Assembly: GCF_016702655.1 (NCBI RefSeq)
Contig: NZ_JADJDO010000040.1
Location: 242,392-306,391 of the forward strand
Source: Ideonella sp.
GTDB lineage: Bacteria; Pseudomonadota; Gammaproteobacteria; Burkholderiales; Burkholderiaceae_C
Length of the DNA: 64,000 nucleotides
Direction: 5' to 3'
Under the pieces are notes generated by a model, which did no database searches, was not told where the DNA came from, and worked only from the letters and a program-made list of their open reading frames with translations. The number at the start of each line of letters is the position of its first letter. Position 1 is the first letter of the stretch. Below are positions 24,563-33,710 of the stretch, in pieces. Position numbers and translations under genes: made by a program.

Positions 24563-25828
24563 ATGGCCACCACGACCCAGAAGATGAACGCCTTCTACGC
24601 CCAGTCGGGCGGCGTCACCGCCGTGATCAACGCGTCGGCGTGCGGCGTGATCGAGACCGCGCGCAGGCACAAGGACCGCATCGGTCGTGTCTACGCCGGC
24701 CGCAACGGCATCATCGGCGCGCTGACCGAAGACCTGATCGATACCGGCAAGGAGTCGGCTAGCGCGATCGCCGCACTGCGCAGCACGCCGTCGGGCGCGT
24801 TCGGCTCGTGCCGCTTCAAGCTCAAGTCGCTCGAGGCCAACCGGCGCGAGTACGAGCGCCTGATCGAGGTCTTCAAGGCGCACGGCATCGGCTACTTCTT
24901 CTACAACGGCGGCGGCGACTCGGCCGACACCTGCTTCAAGGTGAGCCAGCTCTCCAAGGCGATGGGATATCCGATCCAGGCCATCCACGTCCCGAAGACG
25001 GTCGACAACGACCTGCCGATCACCGACTGCTGCCCCGGCTTCGGCTCGGTGGCCAAGTACGTTGCCGTCTCGGCGCTCGAAGCTTCGTTCGACGTGCGCT
25101 CGATGGCGCGCACCTCGACCAAGGTGTTCGTGCTCGAGGTCATGGGACGGCATGCGGGCTGGATCGCCGCCGCCGGCGGCCTGATCGAGGACCAGGGCAT
25201 CCCGGTCGTGATCCTGTTCCCCGAGATCGTGTTCGACGAGGCGAAATTCATCGCCCGCGTCGACGCGCTGGTGCGCGAACACGGTTACTGCACGGTCGTC
25301 GTCTCCGAAGGTGCGCATCACGCCGACGGCAGCTTCCTCGCCGAGCAGGGCACCAAGGACGCCTTCGGCCACGCCCAGCTCGGCGGCGCGGCGCCGGTGG
25401 TGGCGAACATGGTCAAGCAGGCGCTCGGGCACAAGTTTCACTGGGCCGTGGCCGACTACCTGCAGCGCGCGGCGCGCCACATCGCATCGGCGACCGACGT
25501 CAAGCAGGCCTACGAACTCGGCGTGCGCGCGGTCGAGCTCGCGCTCAAGGGCCACAACGCGGTGATGCCGACCATTGATCGGCTGTCGGACGCACCGTAC
25601 CGCTACCGCATCGGCATGGCGCCGCTGGCCAATGTCGCCAACGTCGAGAAGTTCATGCCGCGCGACTTCATCACCAAGGACGGCTTCGGCATCACCGACA
25701 AGTGCAAGCGCTACCTGCGCCCGCTGATCCGCGGCGAGGACTACCCGAAGTACAAGGACGGCCTGCCGCTGTACACGACGCTGAAGAACGTGGCTGTCGC
25801 GAAGAAGCTCGCGGCCTTCGAGCTCTGA
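24563..25828 (+). CDS. pfp: Pyrophosphate-dependent 6-phosphofructokinase
   Basis: This enzyme reversibly phosphorylates fructose-6-phosphate with PPi in place of ATP. It is 421 residues. Two diagnostic positions favour PPi. In NGGGDSAD (116-120) Asp119 sits where ATP enzymes have Gly. In PKTVDND (144-150) Lys145 replaces the Gly of ATP enzymes. The catalytic Asp is in TVDND and the substrate loop is MGRHAGWIAA. GGAGG precedes the ATG. It is in the same direction as pepN. With ppa and hppA in this window it points to PPi-linked glycolysis. The specificity is inferred from these residues. Confidence 0.88.
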   Translation: MATTTQKMNAFYAQSGGVTAVINASACGVIETARRHKDRIGRVYAGRNGIIGALTEDLIDTGKESASAIAALRSTPSGAFGSCRFKLKSLEANRREYERLIEVFKAHGIGYFFYNGGGDSADTCFKVSQLSKAMGYPIQAIHVPKTVDNDLPITDCCPGFGSVAKYVAVSALEASFDVRSMARTSTKVFVLEVMGRHAGWIAAAGGLIEDQGIPVVILFPEIVFDEAKFIARVDALVREHGYCTVVVSEGAHHADGSFLAEQGTKDAFGHAQLGGAAPVVANMVKQALGHKFHWAVADYLQRAARHIASATDVKQAYELGVRAVELALKGHNAVMPTIDRLSDAPYRYRIGMAPLANVANVEKFMPRDFITKDGFGITDKCKRYLRPLIRGEDYPKYKDGLPLYTTLKNVAVAKKLAAFEL

Positions 25829-25859
25829 GCGCGTTCACTGCTAAAATTGCATGTTTTCC

Positions 25860-25935
25860 GCCGGTGTAGCTCAGTTGGTAGAGCAGCGCATTCGTAATGC
25901 GAAGGTCGGGAGTTCGACTCTCTTCACCGGCACCA
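25860..25935 (+). tRNA. tRNA-Thr (anticodon CGT)
   Basis: A 76-nt cloverleaf including encoded CCA. The acceptor arms GCCGGTG/CACCGGC pair perfectly. The D arm is GCTCAGTTGGTAGAGC, the anticodon loop TTCGTAA reads CGT (threonine codon ACG), and the T loop is GTTCGACTC. The first pair of the anticodon stem is a G-A mismatch. A TAAAAT hexamer at 25842-25847 could be its -10 box, and a strong terminator follows. Confidence 0.97.
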
Positions 25936-25949
25936 GAACAAGCAGGCAG

Positions 25950-25988
25950 GGGGTTGGCAGGTCGGGACTTGCCGACCCCTTTGTCTTT
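25950..25988 (+). terminator. Rho-independent terminator of tRNA-Thr
   Basis: A near-perfect 14-bp stem (arms 25950-25963 and 25966-25979, with two G-U type pairs) begins GGGGTTGGCAGG. It is followed by TTTGTCTTT. Confidence 0.88.
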
Positions 25989-26065
25989 GGCGCCCGGCGG
26001 CGACGCCGGGTGCGCTTGATTTCGAGTCGTTCGCGCCCATCTGCGCCTTCAAACCCCTGCGCACC

Positions 26066-27010
26066 ATGATCGACATCACCACCGCCAACCTCGAAGCCGA
26101 CCTGATCGAAGCGTCGCTGCAGCAGCCCGTGCTGCTCGACATCTGGGCCCCGTGGTGCGGCCCGTGCAAGGCGCTCGGCCCGGTGCTCGAGCGGCTCGAG
26201 ACGGCCTATGCGGGTCGCTTTCGCCTCGCCAAGCTCAATTCGGACGAGCAACCCGAGATCGCGGGTCAGCTCTCGCAGATGTTCGGCGTGCGCAGCATTC
26301 CGTTCTGCGTGCTGTTCAAGGGCGGCAACCCGGTCGATGGCTTCGTCGGTGCGCTGCCCGAGGCCGAGGTGCGCGCCTTCCTCGACAAGCATGTGCCGAG
26401 CGCCGAGGCGCTCGAAGCCGCCGACGAGGTCGCCGAAGCCCAGGCGCTGCTCGCCGAGGGCGACACCGCGAGCGCGCTCGAGAAGCTGCAGGAGGCCGTG
26501 GCCGTCAATCCGGGCGACGACGCGACGCGCTACGACTACCTGCGCGCGCTGCTCACGGCGGGCCTGATCGACGAGGCGCGCCGCGCCTATGAGCCGGTCG
26601 CCTCCAAGGTGCTGCTCGACGCGCGCCTGGCGGCCGCCGGCCACTGGCTCGCCGCATGCGAGCGCGCCCCCGCGGCGCGCCCGACCGACGAGCTTGCCGC
26701 CGTGCTGGTCGCCAACAAGCGCGACTTCGACGCCCGCTTCGAGCTCGCGCAGATCCACTTCGCCGCGCAGCGCTTCACCGAGGCCATGGACGAGCTGCTC
26801 GAGATCATCATGCGCGACAAGGCCTGGCACGACGAGCTTGCGCGCAAGACCTACGTCGCGATCCTGGAGCTGATGACCAAGAAGGCCACTCCGGCGGCTG
26901 CCGCAGACTCACCCAAGGGCAAGGTCGAACTCACCGGCAAGGCGGCTGCCGTGACGTCGGACCCGGTCGTCGATGCCTACCGGCGCAAGCTGAGCATGGC
27001 GTTGTTCTGA
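26066..27010 (+). CDS. cnoX: CnoX/YbbN-like thioredoxin with TPR domain
   Basis: A 314-residue protein with an N-terminal thioredoxin fold and active site WC31GPC34. A C-terminal TPR-like helical region follows (AEAQALLAEGDTASALEKLQEAVAVNPGDD, then FDARFELAQIHFAAQRFTEAMDELLEIIMRD). This is the architecture of CnoX, a chaperedoxin that holds chlorine-oxidised proteins and passes them to GroEL. E. coli CnoX lacks one active-site Cys; here both are present, so redox activity is likely. The ATG at 26066 follows a short leader downstream of tRNA-Thr. Confidence 0.9.
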   Translation: MIDITTANLEADLIEASLQQPVLLDIWAPWCGPCKALGPVLERLETAYAGRFRLAKLNSDEQPEIAGQLSQMFGVRSIPFCVLFKGGNPVDGFVGALPEAEVRAFLDKHVPSAEALEAADEVAEAQALLAEGDTASALEKLQEAVAVNPGDDATRYDYLRALLTAGLIDEARRAYEPVASKVLLDARLAAAGHWLAACERAPAARPTDELAAVLVANKRDFDARFELAQIHFAAQRFTEAMDELLEIIMRDKAWHDELARKTYVAILELMTKKATPAAAADSPKGKVELTGKAAAVTSDPVVDAYRRKLSMALF

Positions 27011-27088
27011 GGCGGTATCGCGTCGGGCCGTCGAGAAGTCGGCGAATCCAGGTGTCTGGCGCCGAATACCTGCAAGCAACGGGACGGG

Positions 27089-27192
27089 ATCAGGCCGGCA
27101 GGGTGCCCTGCTCCGTTCATGTCCCCCGGCGCCGGCCTGCGGCCGGCACCTCCTCCTTTACTTCACTCCGCAGGGCACCCCACCGACCTGAT
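27089..27192. repeat. 104-bp palindromic element (candidate MITE or large hairpin)
   Basis: Imperfect inverted repeats of 23 bp (27089-27111 and 27170-27192, three mismatches) bracket an inner perfect palindrome (GCCGGCC/GGCCGGC at 27131-27147). The arms share ATCAGG and GGGTGCCCTGC. No obvious target duplication is visible. It lies just after cnoX and directly before the IS110 remnant. It could be a MITE, a terminator of cnoX, or a site tied to the IS110-family element. Confidence 0.6.
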
Positions 27193-27269
27193 CTGGCAGC
27201 GTCTCCGCACTTGAACGGTCGCGCGCGGATATCGTCTCCGGCCAAGGACGCCGGGTGGCCGGCGCAGCG

Positions 27270-27838
27270 AATAGGAGGCGCACCGCATCATCTCCGCGGC
27301 TTGCGGCCAGTTCGGCCTCGTGATCAAACGGTCCTGGAGGCGGGCGCGGAAGCTGGCCAACATCCGAAGACCGAGCAACAAGTTGCCTGGCATCGCCCGG
27401 CTGGCGTTGCAGCGGCCTGGGATCCTGCGAGATCGGCTGGTGCGACCAACGATGCCGGCTGGCGCCCTACAGCGACGGCCACGGTGGCGAGCCACCCTCG
27501 GCGGCGGCAGCGCGTGGCAGCACGCGGCGCAGTTCGGGAGGCCTGGTGCCCAGCCAGCCCGGCGGCAGCCAGGCGCATAAGCAAGCGCGGCGACGAGCTT
27601 GCGGCTGCTGATCCAGGGCGCGAAGTCCGCCGTAATGTCGGCCGGCAAACGCACGCCGCCACTGTCCTTCGTCACGCAGGCGGCAGAAGGCAAGGCGAAG
27701 GCCAACAGCCCGCATCTTGTGGGCGGTGCTGCGCGCCACGGTCGATACGCCGCAGCGTGCCCGAGCCAGGCGAGGGGCGCCGCCGGCGCGTGGGACCGCA
27801 TGAACTGCTCGACCAAACGCAGGTACGCTCAGCGTTGA
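27270..27838 (+). mobile_element. Remnant of an IS110-family (IS1111-like) transposase gene
   Basis: Pieces of a transposase appear in different frames on the plus strand, in the right order. They are FGLVI with NKLPGIARLALQRL (about 27300-27420), TATATVAS and HAAQFG (about 27475-27545), GLVPSQPGGSQ (about 27540-27570), RISKRGDE (about 27575-27600), RLLIQGAKSAVMSAGKRT (about 27600-27660), and ARILWAVL near 27720. These match the second half of IS110/IS1111 transposases. The N-terminal RuvC-like half is missing. At least four frameshifts are needed, so it is dead. No intact IS ends were found. Confidence 0.8.
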
Positions 27839-28165
27839 CCGCCAGACATGCGCCGATGCTCCACAGGTCAGACCGGCAGGCCTGCCCATCTTTCTGGGCT
27901 GGCACACGAGGAGCAAGGAGCCCGTAGCGGTTGCGGGCCCGTTGACGATCACCAGCCCGCCTGTATGCGCGGGCGTCTGATGGGTGACATCGCATCCCCT
28001 CGACGGCCGAGTGCCTTGTCCAACAGCCGCCGAAAGCCCGCACCAGTCCCCAGTTGACCGGGGAAGCCCGGTAAAGGGTGAGCGGGCGGGGGGGTCGGCC
28101 GCCCGGGGCCTGGCGCACGGCACTGGCTCGACAGCGGCTACAAGTCGAACCCGCACCACGCAAGC
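27839..28165. other. Non-coding stretch between the IS110 remnant and fliE
   Basis: About 325 nt in which I see no gene, repeat copy or clear terminator. It contains G-rich runs and a GCGGGCGGGGGGGTCGGCCG stretch near 28080-28100. It may be the decayed right end of the IS element. Confidence 0.4.
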
Positions 28166-28489
28166 TCAGACCTGCATGTTCATGATGTCGCTGTAGGCCT
28201 GCACGAGCCGGTTGCGCACCTGCAGCGTGGCCTGGAAGCCGAGCTGGGCCTTCTGCATCGCGACCATCGTCTCCTCGAGGCTCACGGTCGGGTTGTCGAG
28301 CTGGATCTCGCGCTGCAGTTGGGTCGCCTTGTCCTGGGCCTGGCTCACCGCGCCGAGTGCCTGCGTCAGCGCTTGCTGGAAACCCACGCCCTCGGTTGCC
28401 TTCGGGGCGACGAGCGGCTGGCCGTTGGTCGCAAGGCCGGCGCGGGCCACGGCCTGGGCGAAGTCGAAGGGCTTCAAGGTGACGTTCAT
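28166..28489 (-). CDS. fliE: Flagellar hook-basal body protein FliE
   Basis: FliE joins the MS ring to the proximal rod and is an export substrate. It is 107 residues, as usual. The conserved C-terminal half is clear: VSLEETMVAMQKAQLGFQATLQVRNRLVQAYSDIMNMQV, including the final IMNMQV motif. The ATG at 28489 has GGAG 7 nt upstream. It is divergent from fliF, whereas in enterics fliE is also separate and faces fliF. It therefore has its own promoter in the 208-nt intergenic space. I saw no clear sigma-28 or sigma-54 box there. Confidence 0.95.
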   Translation of the reverse strand: MNVTLKPFDFAQAVARAGLATNGQPLVAPKATEGVGFQQALTQALGAVSQAQDKATQLQREIQLDNPTVSLEETMVAMQKAQLGFQATLQVRNRLVQAYSDIMNMQV

Positions 28490-28697
28490 CGTGGTGCTCC
28501 CCCCGGGGCCGCGCACAGGCGCGCTGTGAGCTTGTTGACACGGGGGCAATCCTAGGGCGCCTGGTTGCGCCACGGCGCACTGAACTGGGCGCCGTTTGGC
28601 GGGCTGTTCGGGCCATCCGCAGGCCGGGCGCTCCGAATAATGGGCAGGGACCGAAGACGACTACGGGCCGCGCGCCCCGGACCCCACCTCCCGCCCC

Positions 28698-30377
28698 ATG
28701 GACACAGCCGTCGCCCGCCCGATCCAGAACCCTGCGCTGCCCGCCGCCGCCGACTTCGGCGCCCGCCTGACCGCCCTGCCCGCCAAGGCCAAGGCCTCGC
28801 TCGCCATCGGCGTGCTGGCGCTCGCCGGCGTGGTGCTGGCGCTGACGATGTGGAGCAGCCACGGCGACTACAAGGTGCTCTACGCCAACCTGTCCGACAA
28901 GGACGGCGGCGCGATCATCGCCCAGCTCTCGCAGTTGAACGTGCCCTACCGGCATGCCGACGGCGGCGCGGCGATCCTCGTGCCGTCGTCGCAGGTGCAC
29001 GACCTGCGCCTCAAGCTCGCCGCGAGCGGCCTGCCGCGTGGCTCGGTGGTCGGCTACGAGATCACCGACACGGCGCGCTTCGGCCTGACGCAGTTCGGCG
29101 AGCGCCTCAACTACCAGCGCGGCCTCGAAGGCGAATTGACGCGCTCGATCACCGCGCTCGCTGCGGTGCAGGCGGCACGCGTGCACCTCGCGCTGCCGAA
29201 TCAGAACGGCTTCTTTCGCGAACAGCAAAAGCCGTCGGCGTCGGTGCTGCTGACGCTGCACGCCGGGCGCACGCTCGATCGGGCCCAGGTGGCCGGCATC
29301 GTGCACCTGGTCGCGTCGAGCGTGGCCGACCTCGCCCCCAAGGCGGTGAGCGTGCTCGACCAGACCGGCGCCCTGCTGTCGGCCAGCACCGACAGCGGCG
29401 CCACCGCCGGCCTCGATGCTCAGCAGCTCCAGTACGTGAGCCAGGTCGAGCAGGGCTACGCCAAGCGCATCGTCGAGCTGCTCGAGCCGGTGGTCGGGCG
29501 CGACAACCTGCGCGCCAGCGTCACCGCCGAGATCGACTTTTCGCAGACCGAGTCGACGTCCGAGCTCTTCAAGCCCAACCAGGGCGAGGCCGCCGAGCGC
29601 GCGGTGCGCAGCCAGCAGAGCAGCGAGGTCTCGGGCAGCGCCGCCCTGCCCGCCACCGGTGTGCCCGGCGCGGCCTCGAACCAGCCGCCGCAGGCGACGA
29701 CGGCGCCTGTGGTCGGCGCCAGCCCGCCGTTGCATGCTGCGCAGACAGGCGGCAGCGGCGGCAGCGGACGGCGCGACAGCGTGACCAACTACGAGGTCGA
29801 CAAGACCGTGCGCGTGACGCGCAACGCGACTGGCAGCGTCAAGCGCCTGAATGCCGCGGTAGTGGTCAACAATCGCAGCAGCACCGACGCCAAGGGCAAG
29901 ACGACCAGCCAGCCGCTGGCGCAGGAAGAGCTCGACAAGCTCACCGCGCTGGTGCGCGAAAGCGTCGGCTTCAACCAGGAGCGCGGCGACTCGGTCAAGG
30001 TCGTCAACGCGCCGTTTCGGCGCGAGGTACCGGCCGAGGTCTCGCTGCCGCTGTGGCAGCAGCCCGAGGCGGTGGATCTCGTGCGCTCGCTGGCCGTGCC
30101 GGGTGCGCTCGGCGCGGTGGCATTGATCGTCGTGTTCGGCCTTCTGCGGCCGGCACTCAAGGCGGCGCAGGCGCGCGCCCCTGCCCCCGGCCAGACGCTC
30201 GACGCCGTGGTGCAGGACGAGCTCAGCCTGCCGGGCGGCACTTCGGGCCAGGCACCGGCGCTCGAAGCGCCACGCGCGTCGGCCCGGCTCGAGCAGGTGC
30301 GCCTGCTCGCGCAGCAGAACCCGGCCGCGGTGGCGGGCATCGTGCGCAACTGGGTCAACGGAGAGCAGGCCGCGTGA
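28698..30377 (+). CDS. fliF: Flagellar MS-ring protein FliF
   Basis: FliF forms the MS ring in the inner membrane, the base on which the motor assembles. The 559 residues have a first helix (about 37-53, LAIGVLALAGVVLALTMW), RBM domains with DGGAAILVPSSQVHDLRLKLAASGLPRGS, and a low-complexity linker (about 300-355, rich in Gly, Ser, Pro). The second helix is near 470-490 (GALGAVALIVVFGLLRP). The C-terminal tail that binds FliG ends in QNPAAVAGIVRNWVNGE. The stop overlaps the fliG GTG start as GTGA. Confidence 0.96.
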   Translation: MDTAVARPIQNPALPAAADFGARLTALPAKAKASLAIGVLALAGVVLALTMWSSHGDYKVLYANLSDKDGGAIIAQLSQLNVPYRHADGGAAILVPSSQVHDLRLKLAASGLPRGSVVGYEITDTARFGLTQFGERLNYQRGLEGELTRSITALAAVQAARVHLALPNQNGFFREQQKPSASVLLTLHAGRTLDRAQVAGIVHLVASSVADLAPKAVSVLDQTGALLSASTDSGATAGLDAQQLQYVSQVEQGYAKRIVELLEPVVGRDNLRASVTAEIDFSQTESTSELFKPNQGEAAERAVRSQQSSEVSGSAALPATGVPGAASNQPPQATTAPVVGASPPLHAAQTGGSGGSGRRDSVTNYEVDKTVRVTRNATGSVKRLNAAVVVNNRSSTDAKGKTTSQPLAQEELDKLTALVRESVGFNQERGDSVKVVNAPFRREVPAEVSLPLWQQPEAVDLVRSLAVPGALGAVALIVVFGLLRPALKAAQARAPAPGQTLDAVVQDELSLPGGTSGQAPALEAPRASARLEQVRLLAQQNPAAVAGIVRNWVNGEQAA

Positions 30378-31378
30378 GCACCAGCCCCGACAGCGGCGCC
30401 GAGGATGCAGCGATCCTGCTCATGTCGCTCGGCGAGGAAGGCGCTGCCGCGGTCTTCAAGCATCTTTCGCCCAAGGAAGTGCAGAAGGTCGGCGAGACCA
30501 TCGCGCGCATGCGCTCCGTTCCGCGCGATCGCGTCGACGGCGTGCTCGAGCGCTTCGGCACGCTCGCCGCGAGCCAGAGCATGCTCGTCGCCGACAACGA
30601 CGAGTACGTGCGCAGCGTGCTGCGCAAGGCGCTCGGCGACGAGAAGGCCGAGTTGCTGCTCGACCGCATCATGCAGAGCGGCGACGTGAGCGGCATCGAG
30701 AGCCTGAAGTGGATGGAGCCCAACGCGGTGGCCGAGCTGCTGCGCAACGAACACCCTCAGATCGCCGCCGCGATCCTGGTTCACCTCGACTTCGACCAGG
30801 CCTCGGCGGTGCTGAAGTGCTTCGCCGAGCGCCAGCGCAACGAGGTGCTGCTGCGCGTGGCCACGCTCGACGGGATCCAGCCCTCGGCGCTGAAGGACCT
30901 CAACGACGTCATGTCGCGCGTCATCGCCGGCGGCGACCGGCTGCGCAAGTCGGCCCTCGGCGGCGTGAAGACGGCGGCCGAGATCATCAACCTGCTCGGC
31001 GCGAGCGTCGAGACCTCGGTGCTCGATTTCATGCGCGACGCCGACAACGAGCTCGCGCAGCGCATCATGGACAACATGTTCAGCTTCGACGATCTGGTCA
31101 AGATCGACGACAAGGGCATCCAGGCGCTGCTCAAGGAGATCCAGACCGAGTCGCTGGTGATCGCGCTCAAGGGCGCGACGCCGGAGCTGCGCGAGAAGAT
31201 CTTCGCCAACATGTCGACCCGTGCCGCCGAGACGCTGCGCGAGGATCTCGAGTCGCGCGGCCCGGTGCGCGTATCGGAAGTCGAGGCCGAACAGAAGGAA
31301 CTGCTCAAGGTCGTGCGCCGCCTCGCCGACGAGGGCCAGATCGTCATCGGCGGCGGAGGCGACGATGAGTTCGTCTAG
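30374..31378 (+). CDS. fliG: Flagellar motor switch protein FliG
   Basis: FliG is the C-ring rotor protein that contacts FliF and the stator. The 334 residues show the N-terminal FliF-binding domain (ILLMSLGEEGAAAVFKHLSPKEVQKV), the middle EHPQ motif (LLRNEHPQIAAAILVHLD) and the C-terminal charged torque helix (MFSFDDLVKIDDKGIQALLKEI). The GTG at 30374 overlaps the fliF stop by 4 nt. Its 3' end overlaps fliH by 14 nt. Expression is therefore coupled along fliF-fliG-fliH. Confidence 0.96.
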   Translation: MSTSPDSGAEDAAILLMSLGEEGAAAVFKHLSPKEVQKVGETIARMRSVPRDRVDGVLERFGTLAASQSMLVADNDEYVRSVLRKALGDEKAELLLDRIMQSGDVSGIESLKWMEPNAVAELLRNEHPQIAAAILVHLDFDQASAVLKCFAERQRNEVLLRVATLDGIQPSALKDLNDVMSRVIAGGDRLRKSALGGVKTAAEIINLLGASVETSVLDFMRDADNELAQRIMDNMFSFDDLVKIDDKGIQALLKEIQTESLVIALKGATPELREKIFANMSTRAAETLREDLESRGPVRVSEVEAEQKELLKVVRRLADEGQIVIGGGGDDEFV

Positions 31379-32144
31379 CAGCAAGCGCCGCACACCCCCG
31401 CTGCGCAACGTGCCGCCGCCCGACGGCGCGCGGCCCGCTGCGGCCTACGCGCGCTTCATCCCGCGCGAAGAGCTGAGCTCGTTTGCGGCGTGGAATCCCG
31501 AGGCCCTGACGGGCGGCGCCGCCGCCAACGCGGCGCTGCGCCGAACGACCGACCGCGAGCCGCCCGCACCCGGCGCTGCCTGTGCGGCCGAGGAACTGGC
31601 AGCGCAACTGCGGGCGGCGCGCCATTCGGGCTACCAGGACGGCTACCGCGACGGCCTGGCCGGCCTCGAGGAGTTCCGGCGCAGCTTCGCATCGCAGGTG
31701 GCACAGCAACTGGCCACGCTGACTACCGCCTACCAACACGAGCTCGATGCGCTGCAGCAGCATCTGGCGCAGGCCGTCGCGGGCGCGGCCGAACAGGTCG
31801 CACGCCAGGTCGTACGCAGCGAGCTCGCCACGCAGCCGCAAGCCATCGCCGCGCTGGCCCAGGAAGCAATCGACACGCTGCTGACGAGCGCGCGCCACAT
31901 CACGCTGCGCGTGCATCCGGATGACCACGCGCTGGTCGCCGACGGCGTGGGCGAGGCCTTGGCTGCGCGCGGTGCGCGCCTGGTGGCCGACGCAGCGCTC
32001 GCGCGCGGCGGCTGCGCCGTCGATGCCGACATCGGCGCCGTCGATGCGACGCTGCAGACGCGCTGGGCGCGCGCCGTGGCAGCACTCGGACGCACCTCCG
32101 ATTGGGACGACGACGACGCGGCCCCGCCCGCCGACTTCGCGTGA
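31365..32144 (+). CDS. fliH: Flagellar assembly protein FliH
   Basis: FliH binds and regulates the export ATPase FliI. The 259 residues have a variable Pro/Ala-rich N-terminus, then ARHSGYQDGYRDGLAGLEEF with the family's GxxxG-type repeats. A coiled coil (about 95-150) and the C-terminal FliI-binding domain follow (LLTSARHITLRVHPDDHALV). The ATG at 31365 follows GGAGG and lies inside the fliG 3' end. A REP-like repeat occupies the 109-nt gap to fliI. Confidence 0.9.
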   Translation: MSSSSSKRRTPPLRNVPPPDGARPAAAYARFIPREELSSFAAWNPEALTGGAAANAALRRTTDREPPAPGAACAAEELAAQLRAARHSGYQDGYRDGLAGLEEFRRSFASQVAQQLATLTTAYQHELDALQQHLAQAVAGAAEQVARQVVRSELATQPQAIAALAQEAIDTLLTSARHITLRVHPDDHALVADGVGEALAARGARLVADAALARGGCAVDADIGAVDATLQTRWARAVAALGRTSDWDDDDAAPPADFA

Positions 32145-32179
32145 ACAGCTCTGCTCCCACCGTGTCGCCGCGGGCCGAG

Positions 32180-32242
32180 CGCCGGGCCGCTCCCAAGCCG
32201 GCCCGCATCCCCTCGGGGGATCGGCCACGGTACTCCGGGGAC
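32180..32242 (+). repeat. REP-like element between fliH and fliI
   Basis: Family layout: CGCCGGGCCGCTCCCAAGCC, then the CCCCTCGGGGG palindrome, then GGCCACGGTACTCCGGGG. It lies inside the flagellar operon just upstream of the fliI start, so it will be in the mRNA. Confidence 0.7.
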
Positions 32243-32253
32243 GAGGGGCCGAC

Positions 32254-33675
32254 ATGAAAGCCGCACCTTCGCTGTGCGGGCAGGCGCGCCATCAGGACTG
32301 GCTGCGCTTCCTGGCCGACCTGCAGACCTTCGCCGCGGAGCCGATCGCGCTCGACGTGCAGGGCACGCTGGTGCGCGTGGCTGGCCTCGTGCTCGAGGCG
32401 GCGGGCATCCGGGTGCCGGTCGGCTCGGTGTGCGAGGTGCGCATGCCGGGCCAGCCGCCCGTGCTCGCCGAAGTCGTCGGCTTCTCGGGCGACCGCGCCT
32501 ACCTGATGCCCACCGGCGACGTGCACGGGCTCGTCAGCGGTGCGCTCGTCGTGCCGCGGCCCTCGCCGATCGTCCCGCTCGCGCTCGGCGCCGCGCGCCA
32601 CCCGTGGCGGCGGCGCGAGGACCGTACGTTGCACCTGCCGGTCGGCGACGGCCTGCTCGGCCGCGTGATCGACGCCCACGGCGAACCGATGGACCGGCGC
32701 GGGCCGCTCGCGCGCGTGCACAACGCGCCGCTCGTGCGCCGGGCGATCAACGCGATGGACCGCGACCCGATCCGCCAGCCGCTCGATACCGGCGTGCGTG
32801 CGATCAACGCCATGCTGACCGTCGGCCGCGGCCAGCGCATCGGCCTCTTCGCCGGCACCGGCGTCGGCAAGTCGGTGCTGATGGGGATGATGGCGCGCTA
32901 CACCGCCGCCGACGTGATCGTGGTCGGCCTGATCGGCGAGCGCGGGCGCGAGGTCAAGGAGTTCATCGAGGACATCATCGGCGAGACCGGCCTGGCGCGC
33001 TCGGTCGTCGTCGCCGCGCCGGCCGACGCGCCGCCGCTGGTGCGCATGCAGGGCGCGAACTACGCGACCGCGATCGCCGAGCACTTCCGCGACCGCGGTC
33101 GCCATGTGCTGCTGCTGATGGACTCGCTGACGCGCTACGCGATGGCGCAGCGCGAGATCGCGCTCGCGATCGGCGAGCCGCCTGCCACCAAGGGCTACCC
33201 GCCGTCGTGCTTTGCCAAGCTGCCGCAGCTCGTCGAGCGCAGCGGCAACGGCATCAAGGGCGTGGGCTCGATCACCGCCTTCTACACCGTGCTCAGCGAG
33301 GGCGACGACCCGCAGGACCCGATCGCCGACGCCGCGCGCGGCATCCTCGACGGCCACATCGTGCTCTCGCGCGAGCTCGCCGAGGGCGGCCACTACCCGG
33401 CGATCGACATCGAGCGCTCGATCTCGCGCGTGATGAACAACGTCGTCGCACCGGCGCATGTCGACGCGGCGCGGCGCTTCCGGCAACTCCACTCGAAGCA
33501 CGCCAAGGCGCGCGATCTGATCCAGCTCGGCGCCTACGCTCCGGGCCACGACGCCGAGCTCGACGCCGCGGTCGCCCTGCATCCGGCGATGACGGCGCTG
33601 CTGCAGCAGGACATGCACAGCCCGGCCACGTTGGCCGACAGCGCCGCGCGCCTGCGCAATGTGCTGACGCAGTGA
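32254..33675 (+). CDS. fliI: Flagellar type III export ATPase FliI
   Basis: FliI is the hexameric ATPase that energises flagellar export at the base of the apparatus. The 473 residues are homologous to F1 beta. Walker A is AGTGVGKS (about 200-207), Walker B is VLLLMDSLTR, and the catalytic Glu lies in GERGREVKEF. The family signature PSCFAKLPQLVERSGN is also present. The ATG at 32254 starts at the family position. It is followed 35 nt later by fliJ. Confidence 0.96.
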   Translation: MKAAPSLCGQARHQDWLRFLADLQTFAAEPIALDVQGTLVRVAGLVLEAAGIRVPVGSVCEVRMPGQPPVLAEVVGFSGDRAYLMPTGDVHGLVSGALVVPRPSPIVPLALGAARHPWRRREDRTLHLPVGDGLLGRVIDAHGEPMDRRGPLARVHNAPLVRRAINAMDRDPIRQPLDTGVRAINAMLTVGRGQRIGLFAGTGVGKSVLMGMMARYTAADVIVVGLIGERGREVKEFIEDIIGETGLARSVVVAAPADAPPLVRMQGANYATAIAEHFRDRGRHVLLLMDSLTRYAMAQREIALAIGEPPATKGYPPSCFAKLPQLVERSGNGIKGVGSITAFYTVLSEGDDPQDPIADAARGILDGHIVLSRELAEGGHYPAIDIERSISRVMNNVVAPAHVDAARRFRQLHSKHAKARDLIQLGAYAPGHDAELDAAVALHPAMTALLQQDMHSPATLADSAARLRNVLTQ

Positions 33676-33710
33676 ATGAACCACCGCCAAACCCACCCCG
33701 GAGCCTACCC

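Noticed and set aside
20672..25555. A very long antisense open frame (1627 codons) opposite prfB, pepN and pfp
   Set aside because: Its His/Arg/Ala/Leu-rich sequence is the usual antisense shadow of high-GC genes; the plus-strand proteins are clear and complete.
27163..28159. Minus-strand open frames of 217 and 230 codons in the cnoX-fliE gap
   Set aside because: The plus strand carries ordered IS110 transposase motifs there, so the minus-strand frames are shadows; they match no family I know.
28490..28697. Sigma-28 promoter (CCGAATAA near 28635) for fliF
   Set aside because: The -10-like half is present but no TAAA-type -35 lies at the right distance.
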